A stretch of DNA of 64,000 nt from Arthrobacter sp. GMC3 (GTDB lineage Bacteria; Actinomycetota; Actinomycetes; Actinomycetales; Micrococcaceae), in NCBI RefSeq assembly GCF_002929305.1, contig NZ_PJIO01000002.1, positions 372,001 to 436,000 on the forward strand. The letters are read 5' to 3'. Below the pieces are notes generated by a model. That model was not told the origin of the DNA. It made no database searches and saw only the letters and a program-made list of their open reading frames with translations. Shown here one piece after another: positions 17,422-26,742 of the stretch. Position numbers and translations under genes: made by a program. How positions within the stretch are numbered: the first letter of the stretch is position 1; every line of letters starts with the position of its first letter.

Positions 17422-18210
17422 CGCCGTCGATCTGCGTTGTTTGATCGCCAGAACCGCTACGAGTCCTACGATGGCAAGCGCCCAGCCAACACTGACGGGC
17501 CCGGACCCCCAATCCAGGCCGCCGCGCTGGTGCGAAACGGCCATCCAGTCCGCAAATGATGCGCCGAGGGGGCGGGTGAGTACGTAGGCCGCCCAAAACG
17601 CCGGGATCGCCTTGAGCCCAAATTTCCAGTACGCGAACGCCGGAACCGCTATGGCCACGGCAAACAGGACTCCGGACCCCAGATAGCCCAGGTTGAAGGT
17701 CATTGCGGTGAGATCGCCCGCCGCGGTCCCCAAGGCAAAGGTCGCCAGCACGGCGGCCCAGTAAAACGATTCCCGCCGGCGGGAGGTGATGCTATGGATG
17801 GACAAGGTCCCCTCCGTGCGATGCCAGAGAAGGAAAACAATGGCAAGGACTGCGGCATAGAAGACGGTGGAGACTAAATAGGGAATGCCGAGCCCCACGT
17901 GGAGAACGTCCGCGGCCATTGTGCCAAAGATGCTGACCATGACCACCGCCAGCCAGTAGACCCAGGGGATGTAGCGTTTAACGGAGAACTGCAGGGCCAA
18001 CGCGGCGGCAAAAGCTAAGGCACCAAGTCCGACGGCGACTGCCGGGTCAAGGGCATGGGCCAGGTAGTCGCTGGTGGTTTCGCCCATCCCCGTGGTGAGA
18101 ACCTTGGTAATCCAAAAGATCGCCGTCACCTGAGGAACCTTTGAAAGCAACGGTGTTGCGGGCCCCGCGGTGGCGGGCTTTGGCCGTTCCGGCGTTATCT
18201 CCTCAAGCAT
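17395..18210 (-). CDS. COG4705-like multi-pass membrane protein
   Basis: A 271-residue hydrophobic protein with about seven to eight membrane segments. The opening LLSKVPQVTAIFWITKVLTT with GMGETTSDYL, and the internal repeat of that pattern (ALGTAAGDLTAMTFNLGYL and AYVLTRPLGASFADW), are typical of COG4705 membrane-anchored proteins. The function of this family is unknown. Duplicated GxGExxSDyl-like motifs suggest an internally symmetric transporter-like fold. The C-terminus is basic (KQRRSTAVAARAPRR), so probably cytoplasmic. ATG 18210 lacks a strong ribosome site. Confidence 0.75.
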   Translation of the reverse strand: MLEEITPERPKPATAGPATPLLSKVPQVTAIFWITKVLTTGMGETTSDYLAHALDPAVAVGLGALAFAAALALQFSVKRYIPWVYWLAVVMVSIFGTMAADVLHVGLGIPYLVSTVFYAAVLAIVFLLWHRTEGTLSIHSITSRRRESFYWAAVLATFALGTAAGDLTAMTFNLGYLGSGVLFAVAIAVPAFAYWKFGLKAIPAFWAAYVLTRPLGASFADWMAVSHQRGGLDWGSGPVSVGWALAIVGLVAVLAIKQRRSTAVAARAPRR

Positions 18211-18278
18211 GATGTGGATTCTCCGCCGGGTGGCTGGGAAGAACCCGAGAAGGACGCCGATGTTACTGGCGCAGGCCC

Positions 18279-18338
18279 CGACACAACAGCACCCACGGTA
18301 GTCCGCTCGCAGGCGGGGTGCCGTGGGTGCCGGTGTCG
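18279..18338 (-). terminator. Hairpin after the aldehyde dehydrogenase gene
   Basis: The arm CGACACAACAGCACCCACGG (18279-18298) pairs with 18321-18338 with two bulged positions. Located 11 bases past the dehydrogenase stop on the minus strand. Confidence 0.65.
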
Positions 18339-18348
18339 ACCAGGAGGA

Positions 18349-19758
18349 CTAGCCGGCGATGTAGACGAGCCGCTTGTTGACGAATTCATCCATGCCCAGC
18401 GGGCCAAGTTCACGGCCGTAGCCTGAGCGCTTGACTCCGCCAAACGGCATGCCTGCACCCTCGCCCGCGGCGGCATTGACGGCGGCCATGCCCGACTGGA
18501 GCTGGCGGGCTACAGCCTTGGCGCGCTCCGCATCGGTGCTGAACACGGCGGCACCGAGACCGTAGTCGGAATCGTTGGCCAGGGCCACCGCTTCCTCGTC
18601 GCTGGAAACCTTGTAGACCACCACGGCTGGCCCGAACAGTTCTTCACGGTAGGCGCGCATATCCTTGGTGATCCCTGTCAGTACGGCAGGTTCCACGTAG
18701 GAGCCGGGGCCGTCCACGCGCTTGCCGCCGGTGTGCAGCACGGCGCCCTTCGACACGGCGTCGTCGATCTGGGCCAACAGGCTGCTGGCGGCAGCGGCCG
18801 AAGACAACGGCACAAAGGTGTCGGGCTCCTCTCCGGCGGGGTCGCCCGGGGTGATCCGGGAGGCCTGCGCCGTCAGTTCTGCAACAAAGTCGTCGTAGAT
18901 GTCATCCATGACGATCATGCGCTTGTTGGAGTTGCAGGCCTGCCCGGCGTTGTCCATGCGGGTACCAAAGGCCTCACGCGCCGACGCCACAACGTCGGCG
19001 CTGTCCAGAACAATGTAGGGATCCGAGCCGCCCAGTTCCAGGACCACCTTCTTCAGGTTCTTCCCGGCGGTCTGGGCGACGGCGGCACCGGCGCGCTCGG
19101 ACCCGGTCAGTGAAACCCCCTGGATGCGGGGATCGGCAATGATCGTCTCGATCTGGGCATGGCTGGCGAACACGTTGACGTAGGCACCTGCGGGCAGGCC
19201 GGCGTCGTTCATGAGCTGCGCAATTGCCAGTGCCGAGCGGGGGCAGTTTTCGGCGTGCTTGAGGATGATGGTGTTGCCCAGCATCAGGTTCGGGGCGGCA
19301 AAGCGGGCCACCTGGTAGTACGGGTAGTTCCACGGCATGATGCCCAACAGCGGTCCAACGGGCAGCTTCTGGATCACGGCGCTGGCACCGTCGAGCGCCT
19401 TGATGGGCTGGTCGGCGGCCAGGCCCGGACCCTCGGTGGCAAAGTAGTCGAAAATCTCGGTGCAAAACTCTGCCTCGCCCACCGACTCGGCAAGGCGCTT
19501 GCCCATCTCTTCGGTAATAATGGCACCCAACTCGTCCTTGCGCTCGGTGAACAGCGCGCCAATGCGGGCCACGATGACGGCGCGCTCGGCGATGGGGACC
19601 TCCCGCCAAGACGCGAATGCCGCATCGGCGGCCGTGATGGCGAGTTCCACCTCGGCGTCCGTGGCCGTGGGGAACTCCTCGACAACGACGCCGGTGGCCG
19701 GGTTGACGACTCGGTAACCGGGTGAGGAGGATGTGGGATTGCTGGCGGTAGTGGTCAC
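18349..19758 (-). CDS. NAD(P)-dependent succinate-semialdehyde-type aldehyde dehydrogenase
   Basis: A 469-residue aldehyde dehydrogenase. Landmarks: [20 protein letters not shown] (cofactor site), [10 protein letters not shown], the catalytic Glu in [13 protein letters not shown] and the catalytic Cys in [12 protein letters not shown]. The short form starting at the substrate domain and the WNYP segment place it with succinate-semialdehyde dehydrogenases of the GabD/SSADH group, but substrate is not certain. Start GTG 19758 after AAAGG; upstream frame to 19908 shows no conserved sequence. Apparently monocistronic. It could oxidise the succinic semialdehyde released by the hpa pathway at 27 kb. 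Confidence 0.85.
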   Translation of the reverse strand: MTTTASNPTSSSPGYRVVNPATGVVVEEFPTATDAEVELAITAADAAFASWREVPIAERAVIVARIGALFTERKDELGAIITEEMGKRLAESVGEAEFCTEIFDYFATEGPGLAADQPIKALDGASAVIQKLPVGPLLGIMPWNYPYYQVARFAAPNLMLGNTIILKHAENCPRSALAIAQLMNDAGLPAGAYVNVFASHAQIETIIADPRIQGVSLTGSERAGAAVAQTAGKNLKKVVLELGGSDPYIVLDSADVVASAREAFGTRMDNAGQACNSNKRMIVMDDIYDDFVAELTAQASRITPGDPAGEEPDTFVPLSSAAAASSLLAQIDDAVSKGAVLHTGGKRVDGPGSYVEPAVLTGITKDMRAYREELFGPAVVVYKVSSDEEAVALANDSDYGLGAAVFSTDAERAKAVARQLQSGMAAVNAAAGEGAGMPFGGVKRSGYGRELGPLGMDEFVNKRLVYIAG

Positions 19759-19938
19759 AATCGGGGCCTTTCGACGTTGAAACAGGGCGTGGGGGTGGGG
19801 CCGGGAGCTGCAAAACGGCGCTGTCCACCGGCCAAGAAACCTGGGGGTGGGACAACGTCGCCTCGCACCATACCTTGATCCTAGGGCCGGGCTGCCTTCA
19901 GAGGCCAAAACCGTCTGCCATTCTGTATTGCGGGGTAG

Positions 19939-21711
19939 TTAGGCCAGGCTCTTCAGGCGTTTCGCGACGGCCTTCGTGTCAAAGGCTTCCGGATCAATCT
20001 CTTGCCCCTTCCGTAGCCCCAGCCAGGCGCGAATGTTGTGGTGCTCCGGGTGGTTCGAATCGCGGGCAATGGCGAGTTTTTCCATCCAGCCGTGCGGCCC
20101 GAATGCGTCTTCTTGTGGTGGATGGCCACCGCCGTCGGTGCACCGGGGCAGCATTCCGGGCGCTGCCGCCGGCAGGATCTTCTCCAGCGTGATGGTGTGC
20201 TCCCAACTATCACCAAAGTCATAGAGGTAGTGCACAGCCGCGGAGGGTGCGGTCAGCAGGGAGTTCAATGCCACGTCCCGTTCATCCAGGGGAGGGGTTC
20301 CCCAGTGGTCTGCCTCGGGATCATCGGGGGCGTAGCGGACCCCGGTGGCGTGATCGCCGATCCGGAATTCGTGGAGGTGGCGGTCTTCCCAGGCAAAGAG
20401 GCGCTGGATGAGGCCGTGAAGCTCGTCCAGGGCGATCTCGGCGGGGACTTCCACGCGCCGCCACACGGGCGGAGTGATGTCATCGATCTGGATTTTCAGC
20501 TGGTACGAGGCCTGGGAAGGTGCACGGTTCACGGCCCTGGCTTCGGTGGCCTTCTTCGCTGTGATTTCCTCGATCTTGTCATCGAGGAGCTTCAATGCCG
20601 AGGCCAGTGGACTGCGCAGAACCGGCGGGACAATGATGTGGGTGCCGATTTCCACCAGACCCTCCTCGGCGGCCTCACGGATCCGTGATCCCACCAGGAT
20701 GGCCTGGAATGCCCTGGGGCTGGCGAGGATGTCTGGCCCGAAGAGGGTGTCCGCTTCTACAGGCTTGTTGGATGCGGCATCAGCCAAGGCCAAGGCAATC
20801 ATGACCTGGATTGACTCTTCGGGATCAAAGGGGCCGTAGGGGATGACGGAGTCGTAGAACAGGAAGTAGGCCAGCACCGCAGTGTCGTGGTCGGCTTCGG
20901 CGGGATTCTCACGCAGGGCCTTGCCAATCCTGGTCACCGTAACCCGATTGGCCTTGACCGTGATCAACCTGGTGTCTATCAATGCCTGCCAATACTGCAT
21001 CAGGCGAGGCAGTTGGATCATGGAGGTGACGGGTATTGCGGCGTCGGGACCGGCCAGTGGATCGGGCCGGGACGTGGTTGAGCCAACAGCGTTTGTGTCG
21101 ACGCAGGCCGCCGCTGCGGCGATGTCCTTGCGGGGCAAGAGCCGCGCGTCAGTGAGCTTGCGACCCTCGCCAAGCCATGCCAGCAACGCCACAGCCCGGC
21201 GGACAAAGAGCAATTGCGCACGAGCGACCCCCTCTTCCGCCGGGGTAAGCGAGGGAAGGGCCGCGTACTGCGAGAGCTTGAGGCCAGCCGCAGCCCGTTC
21301 GGGGCCGGTCATTTTCAGCAATTGGGCCAGGTCGTTGGGTGTGCCAGCCCATGCACCCGTTGTTGACAGGAATTCCAGGTACGTGTTGAGGGCAAGGGCC
21401 ACGCCAAGTCGCATTTCGGGGTGAAAGGCGGCCGCCGATTCAAGAACCTTGCTGGTCAGAGGGACTTCCAGGTTGCAGGCATCAACGTCCGGGACGCTCT
21501 GTGCATAGTTCTTGAAGAATTCCTGCAACAACCCGGAAAGCCAATCGATCTGTTCTGGGTCGATGCCAGCTGCGCTGGCCCACGCCCGGAAGCCGGGCAT
21601 CAGGGGCTCCAGTGCCCGCTCCGCCACGACATCGGTGAAGGAGAGCACTGACTTTGACGCGGCGGCCTTCGCCGGGCTGCCAAAGTGAGAGGTTTTGGAT
21701 TTCTTGGCCAC
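19939..21711 (-). CDS. Protein with C-terminal pRiA4b ORF-3-like domain
   Basis: A 590-residue protein. The first 30 residues (VAKKSKTSHFGSPAKAAA) are basic. A helical region of roughly 390 residues of unknown function follows, then a pRiA4b ORF-3 (PF07929-type) domain from about residue 412: YQLKIQIDDITPPVWRRVEV, HLHEFRIGD, HYLYDFGDSWEHTI, PRCTDGGGHPPQEDAFG. The role of this domain is unknown; it occurs on plasmids and transposons as well as chromosomes. Start GTG 21711 after GAAGGAA. A 427-residue paralogue at 34409-35692 has the same N-terminal region but lacks the pRiA4b domain. Confidence 0.75.
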   Translation of the reverse strand: MAKKSKTSHFGSPAKAAASKSVLSFTDVVAERALEPLMPGFRAWASAAGIDPEQIDWLSGLLQEFFKNYAQSVPDVDACNLEVPLTSKVLESAAAFHPEMRLGVALALNTYLEFLSTTGAWAGTPNDLAQLLKMTGPERAAAGLKLSQYAALPSLTPAEEGVARAQLLFVRRAVALLAWLGEGRKLTDARLLPRKDIAAAAACVDTNAVGSTTSRPDPLAGPDAAIPVTSMIQLPRLMQYWQALIDTRLITVKANRVTVTRIGKALRENPAEADHDTAVLAYFLFYDSVIPYGPFDPEESIQVMIALALADAASNKPVEADTLFGPDILASPRAFQAILVGSRIREAAEEGLVEIGTHIIVPPVLRSPLASALKLLDDKIEEITAKKATEARAVNRAPSQASYQLKIQIDDITPPVWRRVEVPAEIALDELHGLIQRLFAWEDRHLHEFRIGDHATGVRYAPDDPEADHWGTPPLDERDVALNSLLTAPSAAVHYLYDFGDSWEHTITLEKILPAAAPGMLPRCTDGGGHPPQEDAFGPHGWMEKLAIARDSNHPEHHNIRAWLGLRKGQEIDPEAFDTKAVAKRLKSLA

Positions 21712-21938
21712 GGATATTCCTTCGCAGATGGAGACTGTCTCTCTCAACCGTAGCCGGACTAGGGTTCAGGGCCACGCTTTGCACGGGGCAACGCGTGAGG
21801 GCTGGCCGTCTGGCGGCTGCTTGCCTGTGAGGTGGCGCACAATTATGCTGAAAGTGCGTTATCAGAAGAGTTTGTTCAGATAGTGAACAACCGGCGGCAG
21901 TGGTCGCCGGGCCGTCCACATTGTAGGAGGCGCTCACC
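21712..21938 (+). promoter_or_regulatory. Promoter region with TTGTTCA-N5-TGAACAA palindrome
   Basis: TTGTTCA (21872-21878) and TGAACAA (21884-21890) form a perfect 7-5-7 inverted repeat about 49 bp before the monooxygenase GTG. It resembles a dimeric repressor or activator site. No regulator gene is adjacent, so the protein that binds is unknown. Confidence 0.55.
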
Positions 21939-23825
21939 GTGCAGTTTCACCATCATGGCTACGTCTCAGGTGACCCGCGCATCCAGCTGGCAGCCGGAAC
22001 CGGCATTGACCGTCCTGCGGAACTTCCCGACAAAGTGGACGTGCTCATCGTGGGATCCGGCCCCGCCGGAATGCTGGCAGCGGCCCAGCTTTCCCAATTC
22101 CCCGGCATCACCACCCGCATGGTGGAGCGCAGGGACGGGCGCCTAGCCATAGGTCAGGCCGACGGCATCCAGGCCCGCAGCGTGGAAACCTTCCAGGCCT
22201 TCGGCTTTGCCGAGCGCATCATCGCCGAAGCCTACAGGATCACCGAGATGGCCTTCTGGCGCCCGGATGCGCAGGATCCCACCCGCATTATCCGAGGGGG
22301 ACGCGCTGTTGATGACACCACGGGCATCAGCGAGTTCCCGCACTTGATCGTGAATCAGGCGCGGGTGCTGGACTACTTTGCCGAGGTTGCGGCCTACTCG
22401 CCGACGCGCCTGACACCGGACTACGGCTGGGAATTCCAGGATCTGTTGGTCACCGGCGGTGAGGACTTCCCCGTCAAGGTCACCCTGGTGCGCACGGCCG
22501 GCCCGGACGCAGGCACCGAACGGATCGTGCACGCCAAGTACCTGCTCGGATGCGACGGCGCCCGCAGCAAGGTCCGCGACTCGATCGGCTGCGTCATGGC
22601 AGGGGACAAGGCCAACCATGCCTGGGGTGTCATGGACATCCTTGCCGTCACCGATTTCCCCGATATTCGCACCAAATGCGCCATCCAGTCCCACGATGGC
22701 GGATCCATTTTGCTGATCCCCCGCGAAGGGGGTCACCTTTTCCGCATGTACGTGGACCTGGGGGTGGTGCCAGAGGACGACAACGGTGCGGTGCGCCAGA
22801 CCACCATCGAGCAGATCATCTACAAGGCCAATCAGATCCTGCACCCCTACACCTTGGATGTGCGCAATGTTGCCTGGCACAGCGTGTACGAGGTGGGGCA
22901 CCGCCTCACTGACAGGTTCGACGACGTCGTGCAGGGGGACGTGGGGACACGGACCCCGCGCGTTTTCATCACCGGAGACGCCTGCCACACGCACAGCGCC
23001 AAGGCCGGACAGGGCATGAACGTGTCCATGCAGGACGGCTTCAACATCGCCTGGAAGCTGGCCCACGTCCTGGAAGGTCGCAGCCCGGAGAGCCTGCTCG
23101 CCACCTATTCGGCCGAACGTCAGGTGGTGGCCAAGAACCTCATCGACTTCGACAAGACCTGGTCCGCCATGATGGCCAAGAAGCCCGAGGAGTTCGATGA
23201 CCCGGAGGAGCTTGAGGATTTCTACGTGCGCACGGCGGAATTCCCGGCCGGATTCATGACCGAATACGCGCCGTCGATGATCACCGGCGGCTCCGCCCAC
23301 CAGGACCTGGCCGCCGGCTTCCCGATCGGCAAGCGCTTCAAGTCGGCGCTTGCCTCCCGAGTCTGCGACACCAACCCGATCCATCTGGGCCACCATGCCA
23401 CGGCGGATGGGCGGTGGCGAATTTACGTCTTCGCCGACGCTTCCCCCGCAGGTGCCGATTCGCCCGTAGCCGACTTCGCGCAGTGGGTTTCGATGGCGCC
23501 CGACTCGCCCCTGGCGGCCACCCCGCACGGGCTCGACGCCGACGCCTGGTTTGACGTCAAGGTCGTCTACCAGCAAAAACATGAGGATATTGACATCAAT
23601 GCCGTGCCCGCGGCGTTCAAACCGTTCGTTGGGCCGTTCGGGCTTGTTGACTATGAATTGGTCTACGGGGTTGTTGACGGCAACGACATTTTCGATGTGC
23701 GCGGGCTGAGCCGCGACGGCGTGGTGGTGGTGGTCCGTCCAGACCAGTACGTGGCCGCCGTGGTGCCTCTCACCGCGACCGACGAACTGGCCGCATTCTT
23801 TGCACCCATCGCGGCTGTCAGGTAG
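21939..23825 (+). CDS. FAD-dependent aromatic monooxygenase (3-hydroxybenzoate 4-monooxygenase/phenol hydroxylase-like)
   Basis: A 628-residue flavoprotein hydroxylase. The N-terminal FAD Rossmann motif is VDVLIVGSGPAGMLAA. The DG motif appears as YLLGCDGARSKVR and the GD motif as FITGDACHTHSAKAGQGMN, followed by the thioredoxin-like C-terminal domain of the phenol-hydroxylase group (about residues 470-620). The length and N-terminal HGYVSGDP match MobA/MhbM-type enzymes, which turn 3-hydroxybenzoate into protocatechuate with NADPH and O2. GTG start at 21939 with a strong TAGGAGG. Exact substrate unproven; ring-cleavage genes for protocatechuate are not in this window. Confidence 0.85.
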   Translation: MQFHHHGYVSGDPRIQLAAGTGIDRPAELPDKVDVLIVGSGPAGMLAAAQLSQFPGITTRMVERRDGRLAIGQADGIQARSVETFQAFGFAERIIAEAYRITEMAFWRPDAQDPTRIIRGGRAVDDTTGISEFPHLIVNQARVLDYFAEVAAYSPTRLTPDYGWEFQDLLVTGGEDFPVKVTLVRTAGPDAGTERIVHAKYLLGCDGARSKVRDSIGCVMAGDKANHAWGVMDILAVTDFPDIRTKCAIQSHDGGSILLIPREGGHLFRMYVDLGVVPEDDNGAVRQTTIEQIIYKANQILHPYTLDVRNVAWHSVYEVGHRLTDRFDDVVQGDVGTRTPRVFITGDACHTHSAKAGQGMNVSMQDGFNIAWKLAHVLEGRSPESLLATYSAERQVVAKNLIDFDKTWSAMMAKKPEEFDDPEELEDFYVRTAEFPAGFMTEYAPSMITGGSAHQDLAAGFPIGKRFKSALASRVCDTNPIHLGHHATADGRWRIYVFADASPAGADSPVADFAQWVSMAPDSPLAATPHGLDADAWFDVKVVYQQKHEDIDINAVPAAFKPFVGPFGLVDYELVYGVVDGNDIFDVRGLSRDGVVVVVRPDQYVAAVVPLTATDELAAFFAPIAAVR

Positions 23826-23875
23826 GGAAGTGCAGGACATTCTGATTCTTGACCGTCGTCGCATAGTGTGGCGGG

Positions 23876-24235
23876 ATGGGACAGCGATGGCAATCAAGTA
23901 ACCAAAAGGCGGCGGTGCACGCCCTTGACGAGCTGGTCTCTTCTTTAAGCGCTTTAGGCGGTTCACCGGCGGACTATTGGGCCAAGGGCTTCGGTGATGT
24001 GGCGAGAGACCTGGAGCATTCTGCCCTGCAGGGGGACCGGCGGGAAATCTACCTGCTGGTCGGGCGTATGCTGCGCGGCGGCATGGGAAGTGTGAACGAT
24101 CTGTATTCTCCGGAGCCGGATACGGATGCTGCTTTCCGGCGTGCCCTCGATCAGGTGCACCATATTTTCAGGTTGGGCTCGGTGCGCAGGCTTCTCGATG
24201 ACATATTGCTGGGCAGAAAATCCTGGTACCGGTAG
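23876..24235 (+). CDS. Small uncharacterised protein (GGMGSVNDL family)
   Basis: A 119-residue soluble protein of unknown function. The segment REIYLLVGRMLRGGMGSVNDLYS is a conserved-looking helix plus loop found in small bacterial proteins with an N-terminal helical region (possibly the DUF6966 group; this is from memory and not tested). No membrane segment or catalytic motif is visible. ATG 23876 lacks an obvious Shine-Dalgarno sequence. It lies between the monooxygenase and another small gene on the same strand. Confidence 0.55.
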   Translation: MGQRWQSSNQKAAVHALDELVSSLSALGGSPADYWAKGFGDVARDLEHSALQGDRREIYLLVGRMLRGGMGSVNDLYSPEPDTDAAFRRALDQVHHIFRLGSVRRLLDDILLGRKSWYR

Positions 24236-24292
24236 TCGATCGGCGTGACAAAATTGGATACTCCTGCCATCCACCTCAACGAGGAGCCTCGC

Positions 24293-24580
24293 ATGAGTCC
24301 GAAGCAAAAAAATGACCCCAACGCGGAGATGCCGGTCGCCGTTCGAGCCAGTGCCTCATGGGAGCGCCGGACCCGTTGGCCCAAGACCCGATACCGGCAC
24401 ATTCAGTGGGATGCGCGGTTCCGCGACGGCAGGGAGGAGTTCGGGGTCAAGATTGACCAGGTCCTTCAGGGATGGCGCTACCCCGCAGACGCCTGGTGTG
24501 TGCGTGCAGGTGCCGAGAGGGAATGCCCCGAAGAAGGCATAGGGCTGTGGGTGGACTACCCCTACGGCCAACCTCTCTGA
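24293..24580 (+). CDS. Hypothetical protein, 95 residues
   Basis: I do not recognise the family. The protein is polar and Arg/Trp-rich (ASWERRTRWPKTRYRHIQWD) and ends DYPYGQPL. I chose ATG 24293 because GAGGAGCC lies just upstream; an in-frame GTG at 24245 has no such site. It follows the previous small gene by 57 bp and is convergent with the phosphotransferase. Confidence 0.5.
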   Translation: MSPKQKNDPNAEMPVAVRASASWERRTRWPKTRYRHIQWDARFRDGREEFGVKIDQVLQGWRYPADAWCVRAGAERECPEEGIGLWVDYPYGQPL

Positions 24581-24617
24581 GCTGGCTTTGGCTCAAATCG
24601 AGGGGAACCATCCCTAA

Positions 24618-25574
24618 TCAATCGCGGGCGGCCAGGCGCTGCCGAAGCCAGCCCACCACGGCGTCACCCTGGCGTTGTTGAAAGGCCCGGACGGTCGGCA
24701 GACCCTGCGGCGCCGGCTGGCGGGCGGCATCAATGAAGTATGCGCCCAACCCCGACAAATAGCCGTCAACGATGCTCGCTTCGGCCTTTGAAAAGACGGG
24801 ATGGGTCCCCAGCACTGCCTCCACGTCGAACATGGGATCAAAAACGCGGACGTTGACCAGCACCGTGAGCGCATCGAACCATGCGGAACCGATACACGCC
24901 CAGGGCCAATCCACGAGGATGGCACCGTTCTCACGGGTGATCAAAATGTTGTCGGCACGGACGTCGGTGTGGACCAAGGAAGACCCTCCCGAGTTCTGCA
25001 GCCCAAATTCGGCGAGGCGTTCTAAACAGTCGAGATTCTCAAGGATCCACGGGTCGCAGGATTCCGTGTGGTCCTCCCGGATGCGGGCCCACCCCTTGAA
25101 ATCCTTGGCCAATTCCTCCTCCAGGCGTGGCAGCTTTTCCAGTTCTCCAGGGATCGGTGTCCGGGCAAGCCCCAGAAGGGCATCCAGCACAAGTGCCAAC
25201 TCTGACATGTGCCAGGGAACCTGGGGATGGGTGCCCTCCACATCGGTGAGAACGAGCGCTATCCACTCGCCGTCGTCGAACTTTCCGATCAACGACGGCG
25301 CAGGCAGCGACGGCGGCAGCACGGCCGTAATGGCGGCCTCTTTGCGGTGAATGCCGGGAGTGGTGCTATTCAGGGCCGGGTTGACCGCCTTGACGAAGGC
25401 CCGGCGTCCCGTGATGGTGCGCACCCGATCGGCGGTTCCAGGGGAAAACCCGCCGTGCTGGCCTACGGCTTCGACAACCGGATCCCCCAGGATCGACTCG
25501 ATTCCGACCTTCACGTGCTCGGGCAAGTCGGCCCACCTGATGCGGGTGCTCCATTGAGTTTCCATGAGTCCCAT
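24618..25574 (-). CDS. Aminoglycoside phosphotransferase-fold (APH family) protein
   Basis: A 318-residue kinase-like protein. The catalytic loop LVHTDVRADNILI (near residue 199) holds the catalytic Asp and metal Asn, and the DFG-equivalent is ILVDWPWACIG. The N-terminal lobe has the FVKAV strand with the ATP lysine. APH-fold proteins phosphorylate antibiotics, choline, homoserine or other small molecules. Nothing here shows antibiotic resistance, and the relaxed TDxRxDN form is common in actinobacterial housekeeping kinases. Start ATG 25574; ATG 25565 is an alternative. Monocistronic. Confidence 0.75.
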   Translation of the reverse strand: MGLMETQWSTRIRWADLPEHVKVGIESILGDPVVEAVGQHGGFSPGTADRVRTITGRRAFVKAVNPALNSTTPGIHRKEAAITAVLPPSLPAPSLIGKFDDGEWIALVLTDVEGTHPQVPWHMSELALVLDALLGLARTPIPGELEKLPRLEEELAKDFKGWARIREDHTESCDPWILENLDCLERLAEFGLQNSGGSSLVHTDVRADNILITRENGAILVDWPWACIGSAWFDALTVLVNVRVFDPMFDVEAVLGTHPVFSKAEASIVDGYLSGLGAYFIDAARQPAPQGLPTVRAFQQRQGDAVVGWLRQRLAARD

Positions 25575-25625
25575 TATTGCTGCAAGCGATTGCTGGTTCC
25601 GACCGCTCCCCGTGGGCGCGGAGGG

Positions 25626-26069
25626 CTAGGCGATGCGTTCGGCCAGGGACACGATGATCCCTTCCGGGCCGCGCACATAAGCCATACGCCAGGACTGCTC
25701 GTACTCGCCGATGCCGCCGACCAGCCCGTAGCCGTCCGCAGCAAGCCTGTTGACGGTTCCCTGGAGGTCGTCAACCTCGAAGGCCACGTTGCGCAATCCC
25801 AGCTCGGTGGCCATTGCGGCCGGTAATCCGGGCTGATGCCGGGGCCGGAGGAAACTTGAAAGCTCCAGGCAAGTGCCGCCGTCGGGCGGGCGCAACATGA
25901 CGATCTCGGTGCGGGAATCGGGTATTCCGATGACCGTGTCCAAGAATTCGCCCTCCACGAAAGACGGCCCGCCCTGAACTTCCAGACCCAGCCCAACGAA
26001 GAATTCGGTCACCGCGGGAAGATCCGCAACAGTGATCCCCACGTGGTCAAAACGTCGTATCGGTGACAT
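25626..26069 (-). CDS. VOC family (glyoxalase-like) protein
   Basis: A 147-residue single-chain vicinal-oxygen-chelate protein: RRFDHVGITVADLPAVTEFFVGLG at the start and VAFEVDDLQGTVNRLAADG in the second module. The metal ligand positions are His8 (FDHVG) and Glu residues later (GTCLELSSF, GIIVSLAER). Function could be an isomerase, dioxygenase or resistance protein; sequence does not decide. Start ATG 26069 after AAGGATT. Upstream frame to 26204 is not conserved. Confidence 0.78.
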   Translation of the reverse strand: MSPIRRFDHVGITVADLPAVTEFFVGLGLEVQGGPSFVEGEFLDTVIGIPDSRTEIVMLRPPDGGTCLELSSFLRPRHQPGLPAAMATELGLRNVAFEVDDLQGTVNRLAADGYGLVGGIGEYEQSWRMAYVRGPEGIIVSLAERIA

Positions 26070-26186
26070 GGTGCCAATCCTTCCGGAGATCGTCGATGCG
26101 GTCCACCCCAAAGAATGCAAGCGGAGGATCGCGCCGTGAGAGCGCCGCAGGCCTTGGGGTGGGGTTGATGCTCGTAGCATTGACGA

Positions 26187-26696
26187 ATGAGCGATGAGCG
26201 CCAACTTTCACGTGTCCTTGATGCCCCGTGGTTGCCGCCGGGTAGTTCGGCAGAAGTTTGGGTCGGGGATGACTGCGATGCCCCGGACCCGGCGATCGTC
26301 ACAAGGTTACTGCTCCTGAGACGGAATTCAAGCGGTGTCTTGGAATTCTTCTGTGTGCCAACGCCTCGGGGCCCGAATCTCCCCACACGCTATTTGGCGC
26401 TCCAGCAGTCCACACAGACCCTGGAAGACGGCACCCGGCGGCTCATGCTGGACGTTTTCTCACGAACTGACATCGCCACCCGTTGCGTTGGGTTCATCCG
26501 GAATGTGGTCCCGACGCCGGACACCAGCTACACCTACCCGTCTCCTTGGGCCCACGCCCCGGTTTTTCTGATCACCGAGGCTGCTCAACCGATGCTCGAC
26601 GGCGAGTGGTTCGGGTCCGTTCGGGGCCGGGCCGAACTTTCGGAGCGACACTGGTGGCCGATCGTCGAGCATTGCCTGGCCCTCCAAATGAACTGA
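26187..26696 (+). CDS. Uncharacterised protein, possibly a degenerate NUDIX fold
   Basis: A 169-residue protein. VTRLLLLRRNSSGVLEFFCVPTPRGPNLPTRYL looks like the first strands of a NUDIX domain, and RHWWPIVEHCL the end, but no Nudix box (GX5EX7REUXEEXGU) exists. If related, it is catalytically altered. ATG 26187 is the first start in frame and has no ribosome site nearby. Divergent from the VOC gene. Confidence 0.45.
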   Translation: MSDERQLSRVLDAPWLPPGSSAEVWVGDDCDAPDPAIVTRLLLLRRNSSGVLEFFCVPTPRGPNLPTRYLALQQSTQTLEDGTRRLMLDVFSRTDIATRCVGFIRNVVPTPDTSYTYPSPWAHAPVFLITEAAQPMLDGEWFGSVRGRAELSERHWWPIVEHCLALQMN

Positions 26697-26742
26697 TTTC
26701 TGCTCCTGCGGACACTTCAAGGCTCGCGGTGGTCAGTCTTTG

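Noticed and set aside
19939..21711. Mobile element call based on the pRiA4b domain
   Set aside because: No terminal repeats, transposase, integrase or target duplication flank the gene.
24618..25574. Antibiotic-resistance gene call for the APH-fold protein
   Set aside because: The catalytic fold is visible, but nothing links it to an antibiotic, and most chromosomal actinobacterial members act on other substrates.
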